A stretch of DNA of 11,972 nt from an uncultured Opitutales bacterium. Its GTDB lineage: Bacteria > Verrucomicrobiota > Verrucomicrobiia > Opitutales > UBA2995. Both the position numbers and the translations under genes were made by a program. Shown one piece after another: positions 1-7,574 of the stretch. Location of the stretch: assembly GCA_937920335.1 (NCBI GenBank), contig CALGUT010000246.1:1-11972 (forward strand). The letters run 5' to 3'. The stretch's first letter is position 1; every line of letters starts with the position of its first letter. The notes under the pieces are model-generated. The model was not told the DNA's origin, did no database searches, and worked only from the letters and a program-made list of their open reading frames with translations.

Positions 1-1
1 C

Positions 2-88
2 TGGAATTCGCATAAGCCCGCACTGCACGCCGCAGTTCGCGACTATTTTAGGGGTCGTTGTGAAGACGGGGCATTGCTCACAGGCTGA
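2..88 (+). CDS. possible 3' tail of an unidentified + strand gene (partial)
   Basis: A 28-residue frame is open from base 2 to a TGA at 86-88 and enters from outside the window. The residues (start WNSHKPALHAAV, end CEDGALLTG) look protein-like, but I do not recognise a family. It would converge on mutS with only 6 bp between the stop codons, which matches the tight convergent ends seen elsewhere in this window (5191/5199 and 9297/9294). A second frame, starting at base 3, is also open to a TAG at 96-98, so the choice of frame is uncertain. Confidence 0.3.
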   Translation, partial: WNSHKPALHAAVRDYFRGRCEDGALLTG

Positions 89-115
89 CCAACCCTAGAA
101 AAATTCTAGTTGGTC
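87..115. terminator. imperfect hairpin at the 3' end of mutS, possible bidirectional terminator
   Basis: GACCAA and CTAGAA on the left (separated by an extra CC) pair with TTCTAG and TTGGTC on the right around an AAA loop. This gives a 12-bp stem with a 2-nt bulge, extendable by a few wobble pairs. It covers the mutS stop codon (95-97). No U-run follows directly in the mutS direction. On the + strand a short T5 lies about 9 nt after the stem. It could end both convergent transcripts, but it is not a classical intrinsic terminator. Confidence 0.3.
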
Positions 116-2671
116 GGTGTTAGGCTTTTTGGAATCCGGTAGATTCGATTTTGGTTTCGATTTTTTACTCACTTGTTGAGCAGATTCAGTGACCTCGTCC
201 TGAACCGTTTGATCGTTTTCAAGGTGTTCCAGAATCGTCTTTGCGCGTTCGATCACCGAAGCTGGAAGACCTGCAAGACGAGCTACGTGGATTCCGTAGC
301 TACGGTCCGCAGCGCCTCGAACTACCTGTCTTACAAAGATGATATCATCGTTCCATTCCTTCACCGCGACACTGTAGTTGCGAAGTCGTGACAAGCTTTC
401 TTCGAGCTTGGTAAGTTCGTGATAATGGGTAGCGAAAAGCGTCTTAGAGCCTTTTGTCTCATCTTCATGGAGATGTTCCACTACTGACCAGGCGATACTG
501 AGACCATCGTAGGTGCTGGTGCCTCTGCCGATCTCATCAAGAATGATCAGGCTACGGTCCGTTGCGTTGTTAAGGATATTGGCGGTCTCGTTCATTTCGA
601 CCATGAAGGTCGAATTACCCCGAGCAAGTTCATCACTGGCTCCGACGCGCGAAAATATTCGATCAACAAGACCCAGTTTACAGCTCTTTGCGGGGACCCA
701 ACATCCGATTTGAGCCATTAAGGTGATAAGTGCTACTTGGCGGATATAGGTCGACTTACCCGCCATATTGGGGCCTGTTATGAGCATGATCTGGTTGTCG
801 GAGGAACTCAGACGGGTGTCGTTGGGGACAAATGAATAAGTGCCGGCCAGGCCCAATGCTTCCTCACGCATCGTTTGCTCGACGACGGGGTGCCGGCCTT
901 CAATGATTTCCAACTCATCAGATTCACTGAGCTCAGGCTTAGAATAATCCCAATCTCGAGCGAGTTTAGCCCAACCTACGAAAAGGTCGGTTTCTGCGAG
1001 TGTTTCCGCGGATCGATTGAGCCGGTCCGCTTCATCCAATACTTTTTGAACGAGAGTCCTGAACAGTCCTTCTTCGTGAGTACTGCTGGTTTCTTCAGCA
1101 TGGAGTATCTCTTTCTCTTTTCCTTTGAGCTCTTCCGTTACGTAGCGCTCAGCATTAACCAGTGTCGATTTGCGTATGTAGTGATCGGGTACTAGTGAGA
1201 GGTTGGACTTTGAGACTTCGATGAAATAGCCGAACGCGTTGTTGAACTTGATTCGCATGTTCTTGATACCCGTCGCTTCCTTTTCGCGAGCCTCAAGGTC
1301 GGAGATCCAGGTCTTGTTGTTACGCATGAGATCGCGCATCCGATCAAGCTCTTCGTCGTAACCATCTTTGATGTATCCGCCATCTTCCATCTTGTTGGGC
1401 AGTTCGTCATTCACGGCCCGATCGAGTAGCTCCTGAAGATTAGTAAAGTCACCGAGACGATCAACGAGGTCCTGGATATTGGGCCCGTCAAACTGAAGAA
1501 GAATGGCCTTGAGCGCAGGCATCGCATTCAGGGTGTCACGTATGCCGCCGATTTCGCGTGGATTTCTTATCCGGTTTTGCAAGCGCGACAGGATACGCTT
1601 GATATCGCGAGTGAGGCGAAGGGTCTCGGAGAACTCAGCCATGAGTCCCGGTGCCTCTAGAAATTCACCGACACAATTTTGCCTGCGTTTGAGCTCTTCC
1701 AGGTCGAGTGGGGGTGCTGCCAAAAAGTCTTCCAGCATACGGGCGCCGGCTGCAGTCGAGGTTCGGTCCATGGCCTGTATAAGCGACCCGTCACGGTTTC
1801 CCCGTGCAGAGGAAAAGATCTCCAGATTCCTCAGGGTCGAGGGATCCAGTAAAAGAGCCTGGTCAGACCGGTAAGGCCGTATCGAGCGCAAGTTCTTCGG
1901 TTCAGCGCAGAGACTTTCAGAAACGTAGTAGACCAATGCGCCGGCAGTACCAATGGCAGAATGATCAATGGATAAACCGAACCCATCCAGATTCAACACG
2001 CCCAGTGTATCCATCACAGACTTCGCTCCTGACACGGCGTCGTAATGGTAGCCGGGGATCTCGGACCAGGCATTCTCTTTGCAGAATAATATAAACTGTT
2101 CGGTGGCAGAGTGGGGGTCGGCTTTAGCCTTGAGGTCATCCAGTCCATCCTCTGGCAACACAATCTCTCGGGGATTGATGGAAGTGAGTATCGGCATCAA
2201 GCGATCAAAACTGGTTTCAGTCGCAACGCGGAATTCACCCGTCGTCAGATCCATCCAGGAAGCATGCACGCCTTGCTTGTCCCAGGATGCGGCCAAGATA
2301 AAGTGATTCTGATTTTCGGTGAGTTGGTTCTCGTTCAGCGTGGTTCCGGGCGTAATGATTCGCGTCAGCGCCCGCTTCACCAGTTTCCCTGTTTGGGGTG
2401 TTTCTACTTGATCGCAAATGGCGACTTTCATCCCGGCTTTGAGCACCTTGCCGATATAGGCGTCAGCGGCATGAAATGGAATTCCTGCCATGGGGTAGTC
2501 GTGTCGCTTGGTAAGCGTGATACCGAGGAGCTTGGCGCCCATTTCTGCGTCCTGGTTGAATAGCTCGTAGAAGTCGCCTAAGCGGAATAGCAGCAGGGTA
2601 TTCTTGGGAAGCTGGTTACGCACTTCCCAATACTGCTGCATCATTGGGGTGAGTGCTGCTTTCTTGGCCAT
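95..2671 (-). CDS. mutS: DNA mismatch repair protein MutS
   Basis: MutS recognises base mismatches and small loops in newly replicated DNA and, through ATP-driven clamp sliding, recruits MutL in the cytoplasm. With the start at 2671 the protein has 858 residues, the usual size (E. coli 853). Visible elements in order are the mismatch-wedging Phe-x-Glu in GDFYELF (F34, E36), the connector, lever and clamp regions, the Walker A motif GPNMAGKST (about 633-641), the Walker B LIILDEIG (D712, E713), the GTSTYDG signature and the FATHYHEL switch. The last residues, QLEFF, resemble the beta-clamp-binding motif at the C-terminus of other MutS proteins. An in-frame ATG at 2689 would add six residues (MRRFLR). 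I prefer 2671 because MAKKAALTPMMQQY matches family N-termini; neither start has a clear Shine-Dalgarno site. It looks intact and is divergent from the PEP-CTERM gene. Confidence 0.97.
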   Translation of the reverse strand: MAKKAALTPMMQQYWEVRNQLPKNTLLLFRLGDFYELFNQDAEMGAKLLGITLTKRHDYPMAGIPFHAADAYIGKVLKAGMKVAICDQVETPQTGKLVKRALTRIITPGTTLNENQLTENQNHFILAASWDKQGVHASWMDLTTGEFRVATETSFDRLMPILTSINPREIVLPEDGLDDLKAKADPHSATEQFILFCKENAWSEIPGYHYDAVSGAKSVMDTLGVLNLDGFGLSIDHSAIGTAGALVYYVSESLCAEPKNLRSIRPYRSDQALLLDPSTLRNLEIFSSARGNRDGSLIQAMDRTSTAAGARMLEDFLAAPPLDLEELKRRQNCVGEFLEAPGLMAEFSETLRLTRDIKRILSRLQNRIRNPREIGGIRDTLNAMPALKAILLQFDGPNIQDLVDRLGDFTNLQELLDRAVNDELPNKMEDGGYIKDGYDEELDRMRDLMRNNKTWISDLEAREKEATGIKNMRIKFNNAFGYFIEVSKSNLSLVPDHYIRKSTLVNAERYVTEELKGKEKEILHAEETSSTHEEGLFRTLVQKVLDEADRLNRSAETLAETDLFVGWAKLARDWDYSKPELSESDELEIIEGRHPVVEQTMREEALGLAGTYSFVPNDTRLSSSDNQIMLITGPNMAGKSTYIRQVALITLMAQIGCWVPAKSCKLGLVDRIFSRVGASDELARGNSTFMVEMNETANILNNATDRSLIILDEIGRGTSTYDGLSIAWSVVEHLHEDETKGSKTLFATHYHELTKLEESLSRLRNYSVAVKEWNDDIIFVRQVVRGAADRSYGIHVARLAGLPASVIERAKTILEHLENDQTVQDEVTESAQQVSKKSKPKSNLPDSKKPNTDQLEFF

Positions 2672-2888
2672 TCGAAGGAAACGTCTCATCCCAAGACCCG
2701 AAATACAAATTGCAAGGGTGTTTTGGTCATGAATGTTTTCGATGACTGTGAGAGTTTGAAACTAGCGCTTTGTATTGCTTTGAATCTCGTAGTTTTCGCG
2801 CACTAAAAATCGCCGCCTTTCAAAAATAAGATGAGCTATCTCGATGAGTTACGGTTTATTATTCTTTTTATGGCACTGGGTGGCTTCA

Positions 2889-2917
2889 TTGACAGTCGTT
2901 TGAACCGAGATTATAAT
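2889..2917 (+). promoter_or_regulatory. perfect consensus sigma-70 promoter for the PEP-CTERM gene
   Basis: TTGACA at 2889-2894 and TATAAT at 2912-2917 are separated by exactly 17 bp, matching the sigma-70 consensus at all 12 positions. Transcription would start near 2924, leaving a leader of about 43 nt before the ATG at 2967. The leader holds AAAGGAAAT around 2930-2939, but this is too far from the ATG for a normal ribosome binding site. A perfect match is rare and suggests strong, possibly repressible, transcription. The rest of 2690-2888 shows no clear element for mutS. Confidence 0.7.
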
Positions 2918-2966
2918 TATCTATTCCTGAAAAGGAAATTAATCCCCTAAACTCAACCCCATTCAA

Positions 2967-3788
2967 ATGATGAAAAGGAGTATTTTTTTCATTAATATTG
3001 CGTGCGTCTGTACGTTATTCGCGACTTCATCCTATGGCCAGCTACTGATCGCGAGTAACCTGAACCCTAGTGAAGATCTAAGTTCTAATCAGGACTACAA
3101 ACAGTATTACTTAGTAGGAAACAAATTGCTGACCAATGGAAGAACGAAGCTTGCAGATACTGGTCATAAGATAGCGACTTCATTTGTGCCTAATACGACT
3201 GCCTATCTAAGCAGCGCCGATCTGTCGTTGATGCAGGTTTTGTACACCAATAAACCGAACCCTGACAACCCGGACCCACTCTGGCCGTTTAGTCCTTATA
3301 AATCTCAGCATTTAAATGCGAATATCTACGACGTTGGTATTTATACCGACGATGGCGGCAAGGTGGGAACGCTATTAGAAAAAACTCAAGTGGAGGTTTT
3401 CAGTACCTGGCGTTGGTATGAGGTCTGGAGAGATCGTGATTTTGATCGTCTGCCGTTTACTGAGGTATCATTTTCGAATACGACCCTCTTGGAGCAGGAT
3501 AAAAGCTATTATCTGGCGCTGGCCGCTGCCTCTGATGAGATCGGCTACATGTATTGGTGGTTTGGTAACGGGCCTGGTTATACGCTCGCGGCGCAAACAG
3601 ATATAAAAGATCCGCAACCGTTGTTGAGTGATTGGGATCTGATTGCGCCGCCGTTAGAAACACCTAATCCGAACGGCTATCGCATATTTGGAACCGCTGG
3701 GACTGCAGTGCCCGAACCTGCTTCCTATGGAGTTCTCGGTGTCTTGTTGCTGGGGCTGCTCGTAGTCAGGCGTAGGCTATCGGTTTAG
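2967..3788 (+). CDS. PEP-CTERM sorting-domain protein with choice-of-anchor-R-like body
   Basis: This is an exported protein of 273 residues. Residues 1-24 form a signal peptide (basic MMKR, hydrophobic core, likely cut near SYG/Q). The C-terminus carries a PEP-CTERM signal: VPEP at 248-251, a hydrophobic span at about 253-267, then RRR at 268-270. In this family the signal is recognised by an exosortase, which removes the anchor and releases or attaches the protein at the surface, often in exopolysaccharide-producing bacteria. The middle (about 65-245) resembles the choice-of-anchor R type: a DVGIYTDDGG strand, a VGTLLE turn and a KSYYLALAA strand. The aromatic-rich YMYWWFGNGPGY follows at 194-205. 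No catalytic motif is seen. The start is ATG at 2967; a second ATG follows at once at 2970. No exosortase lies in the window. The precise role is unknown. Confidence 0.88.
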   Translation: MMKRSIFFINIACVCTLFATSSYGQLLIASNLNPSEDLSSNQDYKQYYLVGNKLLTNGRTKLADTGHKIATSFVPNTTAYLSSADLSLMQVLYTNKPNPDNPDPLWPFSPYKSQHLNANIYDVGIYTDDGGKVGTLLEKTQVEVFSTWRWYEVWRDRDFDRLPFTEVSFSNTTLLEQDKSYYLALAAASDEIGYMYWWFGNGPGYTLAAQTDIKDPQPLLSDWDLIAPPLETPNPNGYRIFGTAGTAVPEPASYGVLGVLLLGLLVVRRRLSV

Positions 3789-3796
3789 ATTCTATG

Positions 3797-3822
3797 AGCA
3801 CCAGAGTGAGAACTCTGGTGCT
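3797..3822 (+). terminator. perfect 11-bp hairpin after the PEP-CTERM gene
   Basis: AGCACCAGAGT (3797-3807) and ACTCTGGTGCT (3812-3822) are exact reverse complements around a GAGA tetraloop, starting 8 nt after the stop codon. The GNRA-type loop makes it very stable as RNA. No U-run follows (GTGCGTAAAA), so it does not fit the standard intrinsic terminator. It may block 3' exonucleases and stabilise the mRNA, or terminate without a U-tract. The structure is certain; its function is inferred. Confidence 0.5.
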
Positions 3823-3942
3823 GTGCGTAAAATCGAACATTTCTTTGGGTATCTTGTTTCTGATAGTCCTTTGTGCGCTGACAACTATTGATGGAGTGTT
3901 TTGGTACTGCATCTTTTCGGATGCGTTGGCAGGATTGCCCGA

Positions 3943-4716
3943 ATGCTATTAAACTTCAAAGAGTTGGGTGACTCTGAGGCTCGTCCTATCCTGGCACTTC
4001 ATGGGCTTCTTGGGTCCATGAGAAACTGGACCAGTGCGGGGCGCCTATTGGCGGAGCGCTATCGAGTGATACTGATCGACGCGCGAAACCATGGGGGTTC
4101 AGTGCACACCCAAACCCATACTTTCGACGATATGGTTGGGGACTTGTTGGAATTGTTGGATCACCTTGGTTTGGATACGGCTACGATTATTGGACACAGT
4201 ATGGGGGGGAAGGTAGCTATGGCACTGGCTTGTCGGTATCCTGAAAGAGTGGATCAACTATTCGTCGTGGATTCCGCGCCGAAGGACTATCCGGCCATGC
4301 ACGATCGCGAATTCGAAGCTATGAATACGCTGGATCTGTCTTCTTTGGAAACCCGCGGTGCCGCTGATGATCACATGGCGAAGTACTTCGATGATTGGGC
4401 CTTTCGGCAGTTCTTGATTTCAAATGTTGTAAGGGCCGAGGACGGTTCTTTCAAGTGGCTGGCTAATTTGCCTGTCATAGAAGCTGCCCTGTTGGATATT
4501 GCGAAAAATCCTCTAACCTTAGATGACGTGTTTGATGGAAAGACTTCGTTCCTGAAGGGCGGTAAGTCGAATTACATCGAGGAGGAAGACTTTACCGATA
4601 TCCGCTTTCATTTTCCAAAAGCGACCATCGAAACGTGGGAGGACTCCGGGCACAATCCGCATTTTGAGCACCGCAATCGCTTTGTTGAGTGGGTATACGA
4701 GCAGATCAACCGTTGA
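3943..4716 (+). CDS. alpha/beta hydrolase, YbfF/ABHD11-like esterase
   Basis: This is a 257-residue cytoplasmic serine hydrolase related to E. coli esterase YbfF and animal ABHD11. The substrate cannot be read from the sequence; known relatives cleave short acyl esters or acyl-CoA. Visible motifs are the oxyanion-hole HGLLGS (20-25), DARNHG (46-51), the nucleophile elbow GHSMGG with Ser86, VVDSAPKDY after the next strand (the DxAPxDY segment typical of YbfF), and SGHNPHFE near the end with catalytic His237. I do not assign the acidic triad member. The start is ATG 3943, chosen because AGGA at 3931-3934 sits 8 nt upstream and the protein then starts in register with the family. A TTG at 3901 would add 14 unlikely residues. 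The codons of the nucleophile elbow contain a run of seven G (4203-4209), which keeps the reading frame. Confidence 0.9.
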   Translation: MLLNFKELGDSEARPILALHGLLGSMRNWTSAGRLLAERYRVILIDARNHGGSVHTQTHTFDDMVGDLLELLDHLGLDTATIIGHSMGGKVAMALACRYPERVDQLFVVDSAPKDYPAMHDREFEAMNTLDLSSLETRGAADDHMAKYFDDWAFRQFLISNVVRAEDGSFKWLANLPVIEAALLDIAKNPLTLDDVFDGKTSFLKGGKSNYIEEEDFTDIRFHFPKATIETWEDSGHNPHFEHRNRFVEWVYEQINR

Positions 4717-4807
4717 CCAAAAAAGTAGCGATGAATCGCTGGAATTGACGGGAATCGGATGAATCTCAATTGACCGATTTCCTGGAGTCTGTTGATCTCA
4801 GCACTTT

Positions 4808-5191
4808 ATGAAATTTGAGCACTACGCTATCAATGTGGATGATGCTGCCAAGGTAGCGGACTGGTATATCGAAAACTGTGGCCTAACCGCCCGAGTCGCT
4901 ATGGCGAATGCGCCGTTTACACGTTTCCTGGCGGACGATACGGGCCGGGTGTTTATCGAACTCTATTCGAATCCGTCAGCGCCATTTCCTGATTACGCTG
5001 AGATGAGCGACCTATTGTATCATTTGGCCTTCGAGGTCGCCGATGCGGGCGCTGAGAAGGAGCGATTGATGGCAGCAGGTTGCAGTTTTGTCGAAGAACT
5101 CAATCCGCAGGAGGGTTCCCGCCTTATCATGATGCGAGATCCTTTCGGAATCGCTCTGCAACTCTGCCAGCGGGCGAATCCGTTTAACTAA
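4808..5191 (+). CDS. VOC superfamily (glyoxalase/bleomycin-resistance fold) protein
   Basis: This 127-residue protein is about one VOC module, with two beta-alpha-beta-beta-beta units. The superfamily includes glyoxalase I, extradiol dioxygenases, epimerases and drug-binding proteins, usually metal dependent. Candidate metal ligands are in the expected places: His5 (EHYAINV), Glu51 (FIELYS), His72 (YHLAFEV) and, in the fourth position, Gln118 (IALQLCQR) instead of the common Glu. The segment RDPFGIALQL is the typical closing strand. The substrate is not predictable. It lies 91 nt after the hydrolase on the same strand and may be cotranscribed. No good Shine-Dalgarno site precedes the ATG. The stop codon lies 7 bp from that of the convergent sulfatase. 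Confidence 0.85.
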   Translation: MKFEHYAINVDDAAKVADWYIENCGLTARVAMANAPFTRFLADDTGRVFIELYSNPSAPFPDYAEMSDLLYHLAFEVADAGAEKERLMAAGCSFVEELNPQEGSRLIMMRDPFGIALQLCQRANPFN

Positions 5192-5198
5192 GCGAAAT

Positions 5199-6698
5199 CT
5201 ATTGCCGTCTTTTGACCTGCGGAACTGCCGCCGGTTCTTGGGCCAGTAATGCCAGCATGTGGCTCAGGGCTTTTTTATCTGAGCTGGCGACATTGACCGT
5301 TTCCAAAGGGTCTTCCTCGTAATCGTAGAGTTCATACTCGGCGTTGGAACCATCATAGTTGGCCCATTCAACGAGTCTATAACGTTTGTCTCGTATTGAG
5401 CGGCCTGTTTTGCCTTGTTTGGGGTAGGTGTGGTAAGCGTAGTCGCGAATCCGTTTCTTACCGCTTTTCAAGATGGGAGTAAGATCAAGGCCGTCTATGG
5501 GTTGGGACGTCTGAGGCGCGGGTAGGCCAGCTAAGGCCGCCAGCGTGGGATATATATCGACGGTTTCAGTTAGCTGGTGGGTCACAGACCCGGGTTTTGT
5601 AACTCCTGGCGCAGAAATGATAATCGGAATACGATTCGATTGTTCATAGTTGCTGTGTTTGGTCCACGAGCCGTGATCGCCCAAGTGCCAGCCATGGTCA
5701 CCCCATAGAACGATGATGGTGTTATCGGCAAATCCGTAATCTTTCAGTCCTTCAAGTAATCTACCTACTTGGGCATCCATATAGGAAACGCTCGCATAGT
5801 AGCCGTGGATCAGTTGGCGAGTGAGGTCGTCGGGAAAGGGTTCTGTCGTAGGGATCGGTTTGAATGCCATGATTTCGCCCCGTCTCTTGACGGCGTATGC
5901 AGGAGCACCTTTAGGAGCATCGACGAACTCAGGCATGGGTAGCTTATCTCTGTCATACATATCCCAATACTTCTTGGGAGCGGAGAATGGGAGGTGGGGA
6001 CGGACAAACCCCACCGCAAGGAAGAAGGGCTTTTCCTCGTTGTCTTTGAGCCAGCGCAAACGGTCGATTGCAGTTTGTGCGACTCGTCCATCAGCGTAAA
6101 CATCATCTAACACATCTGGAGATTCCCAGGCCGCGCCGCGGGGGCGCAGATTGCCGTTTTTGTCGCGGGCTCCTTGATTGGTGAACAGTCCTTCTTCGCG
6201 AGAAAGTTCGCGGTAATTACTTTCGGGTAATACGTATTCGATGACTTTGTCAGCGTGGTGTGGGACTGACCAGGACGCGTCGTCGTTGGTGTTTCCGTGT
6301 CCGATATGAAACACCTTACCAATCGAGTGGCTAACATAGCCATTATTTACAAAATGCTGGGGAAGCGTGATTGCGTCAGGATACACCTCGCGAAATTGGG
6401 TGCCAAAACTGTAGAAACCGGTTGAAGATGACCGGCTGCCCAGAAGTAGATTGTAGCGGGAAGCCATACAGACAGACTGGTTGCAGTAGGCCATTTCGAA
6501 GCGCATGCCCTCTCCAGCAAGCTTGTCGATATTCGGACTGATCGCTACCGGGTCTCCGAATGACCCCAAAGTAGGTTTCAGATCGTCGACGAGGATGAGC
6601 AACACATTAGGCTTTTCTGTGGTAGCAGCAAAGAGCGACTGAAAACCGAGACTGGCAAGCAGTGAAACCGCTAGTAAAAATGGGGATTTAGGGATCAT
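5199..6698 (-). CDS. secreted sulfatase, iduronate-2-sulfatase-like
   Basis: This is a 499-residue type I (formylglycine) sulfatase that hydrolyses sulfate esters, probably on a polysaccharide, in the periplasm or outside the cell. Residues 1-24 are a signal peptide ending SLFA. Metal and active-site elements are D38-D39 (LILVDD), the modification motif CMASR with catalytic Cys77, GKVFH (127-131), RPHLPF with His235, GDHGWHLG with D334 and H335, and a Lys in TKHSNYE. The order and wording (SPNIDKLA, PFFLAVGF, YYASVSYMDAQVG) match iduronate-2-sulfatase-like enzymes. The usual Pro of C-x-P-x-R is Ala79; such variants exist, but this is noteworthy. It is the last gene of a - strand group with a TIM-barrel and an NHL gene, 90 nt after the former. 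No strong ribosome binding site is seen. No sulfatase-maturing enzyme gene is in the window. Confidence 0.95.
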   Translation of the reverse strand: MIPKSPFLLAVSLLASLGFQSLFAATTEKPNVLLILVDDLKPTLGSFGDPVAISPNIDKLAGEGMRFEMAYCNQSVCMASRYNLLLGSRSSSTGFYSFGTQFREVYPDAITLPQHFVNNGYVSHSIGKVFHIGHGNTNDDASWSVPHHADKVIEYVLPESNYRELSREEGLFTNQGARDKNGNLRPRGAAWESPDVLDDVYADGRVAQTAIDRLRWLKDNEEKPFFLAVGFVRPHLPFSAPKKYWDMYDRDKLPMPEFVDAPKGAPAYAVKRRGEIMAFKPIPTTEPFPDDLTRQLIHGYYASVSYMDAQVGRLLEGLKDYGFADNTIIVLWGDHGWHLGDHGSWTKHSNYEQSNRIPIIISAPGVTKPGSVTHQLTETVDIYPTLAALAGLPAPQTSQPIDGLDLTPILKSGKKRIRDYAYHTYPKQGKTGRSIRDKRYRLVEWANYDGSNAEYELYDYEEDPLETVNVASSDKKALSHMLALLAQEPAAVPQVKRRQ

Positions 6699-6788
6699 GT
6701 GCGTGGGTTGTGAAATGTCCTGAAACTGAAGCCTAGTGTATTCAGTCCTTCAAACTTTAATCTGTGAATAAGCAGTTTCTCTGACTTG

Positions 6789-7574
6789 CTAGTAAAGTAA
6801 CGGATCAATGAGTTCCTTACTTTGCCGGATGGCAGCGAATGGATCGGGTAACTGTGGGTGCATTTCCAAACTCACGAAGCCGTCGTAAGCAATGTCCTTT
6901 AAGACTGAAAATAGCTCTGTAAGGCTCTCTCGGGTTTGTAACCCATTTGTCAGCGCAAGGTGGAGGTCGTATTCTCCGTCGTTATCGTCGAGATGCACAT
7001 AGAGTAACCGGTCGGCTGCGAGTGGTAGGACCTCAGCTGGATCTTCCTTACTGATTTGGGCATGGCCGATATCAAAAAGTAGATACAGGTTCGGGTGATC
7101 TACGTCTTTGATGAAATCGAGCGTCGATAGTACTGAGGGAAAGGCTGTGCCAGGAAAATGCTCAATGCCCAACTTTACCCCCTGCACCTGAGCGTGTTCG
7201 GCTAACTGGGCATACTGCTCTGCGTAGTGAGTATAAGTTCGATCGTTTATAAAAGGTCCAGGAACGACATAGGTATAATCAGCTCCCATTTCTGAGGCAT
7301 GGTTAACTGCTTCTGTCGTGTGGCGAATGAGTGGATACCGTTGTTTTTCGTCGTCGGTATCGAATGTACTGCCTGGAGGTGCTTCGTGAGAAATCGATAT
7401 ACAGCCTACCTGTAGCTCGAGTTCTTTGAGCTTGGTTTTAGACTGAGTAGATTTTTGCATCGATGGGCAGATGTCAATCGCCTCGAAACCGAGCTGTGCG
7501 AGCAGCTCCAAATTATCGGATTCGGTTGCTCCGGGTCGTTCGTTCAGACCCCACAGGCAGCAGGATAGTTTCAT
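6789..7574 (-). CDS. sugar phosphate isomerase/epimerase-type TIM barrel protein
   Basis: This 261-residue protein of the xylose isomerase-like (AP endonuclease 2) TIM barrel family has no signal peptide, so it is cytoplasmic. Members isomerise, epimerise or dehydrate sugars and inositols using a divalent metal. Conserved strand-end residues are visible: His63 (SISHE), Glu138 (GIEHFPG), Asp168 and His171 (LLFDIGHA), His194 and Asp196 (YVHLDDN) and Glu237 (VSLEMHP), the normal metal site. The exact substrate is not predictable. Its ATG overlaps the TGA of the upstream NHL gene in ATGA (7571-7574), which indicates one transcript and coupled translation. A 90-nt gap separates it from the sulfatase. 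The arrangement suggests use of a sugar freed from a sulfated glycan. Confidence 0.9.
   Translation of the reverse strand: MKLSCCLWGLNERPGATESDNLELLAQLGFEAIDICPSMQKSTQSKTKLKELELQVGCISISHEAPPGSTFDTDDEKQRYPLIRHTTEAVNHASEMGADYTYVVPGPFINDRTYTHYAEQYAQLAEHAQVQGVKLGIEHFPGTAFPSVLSTLDFIKDVDHPNLYLLFDIGHAQISKEDPAEVLPLAADRLLYVHLDDNDGEYDLHLALTNGLQTRESLTELFSVLKDIAYDGFVSLEMHPQLPDPFAAIRQSKELIDPLLY

Noticed and set aside
2111..2563. 150-codon + strand open frame inside mutS
   Set aside because: It lies wholly antisense to a well-supported mutS region and its translation has no recognisable motif; it is an antisense shadow.
3901..3942. TTG start that lengthens the hydrolase by 14 residues
   Set aside because: The ATG at 3943 has an AGGA site at proper distance and starts in register with YbfF-type proteins.
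4727..4740. Short AGCGAT/ATCGCT stem after the hydrolase gene as a terminator
   Set aside because: A 2-nt loop, only 6 bp and no U-run afterwards; too weak to call.
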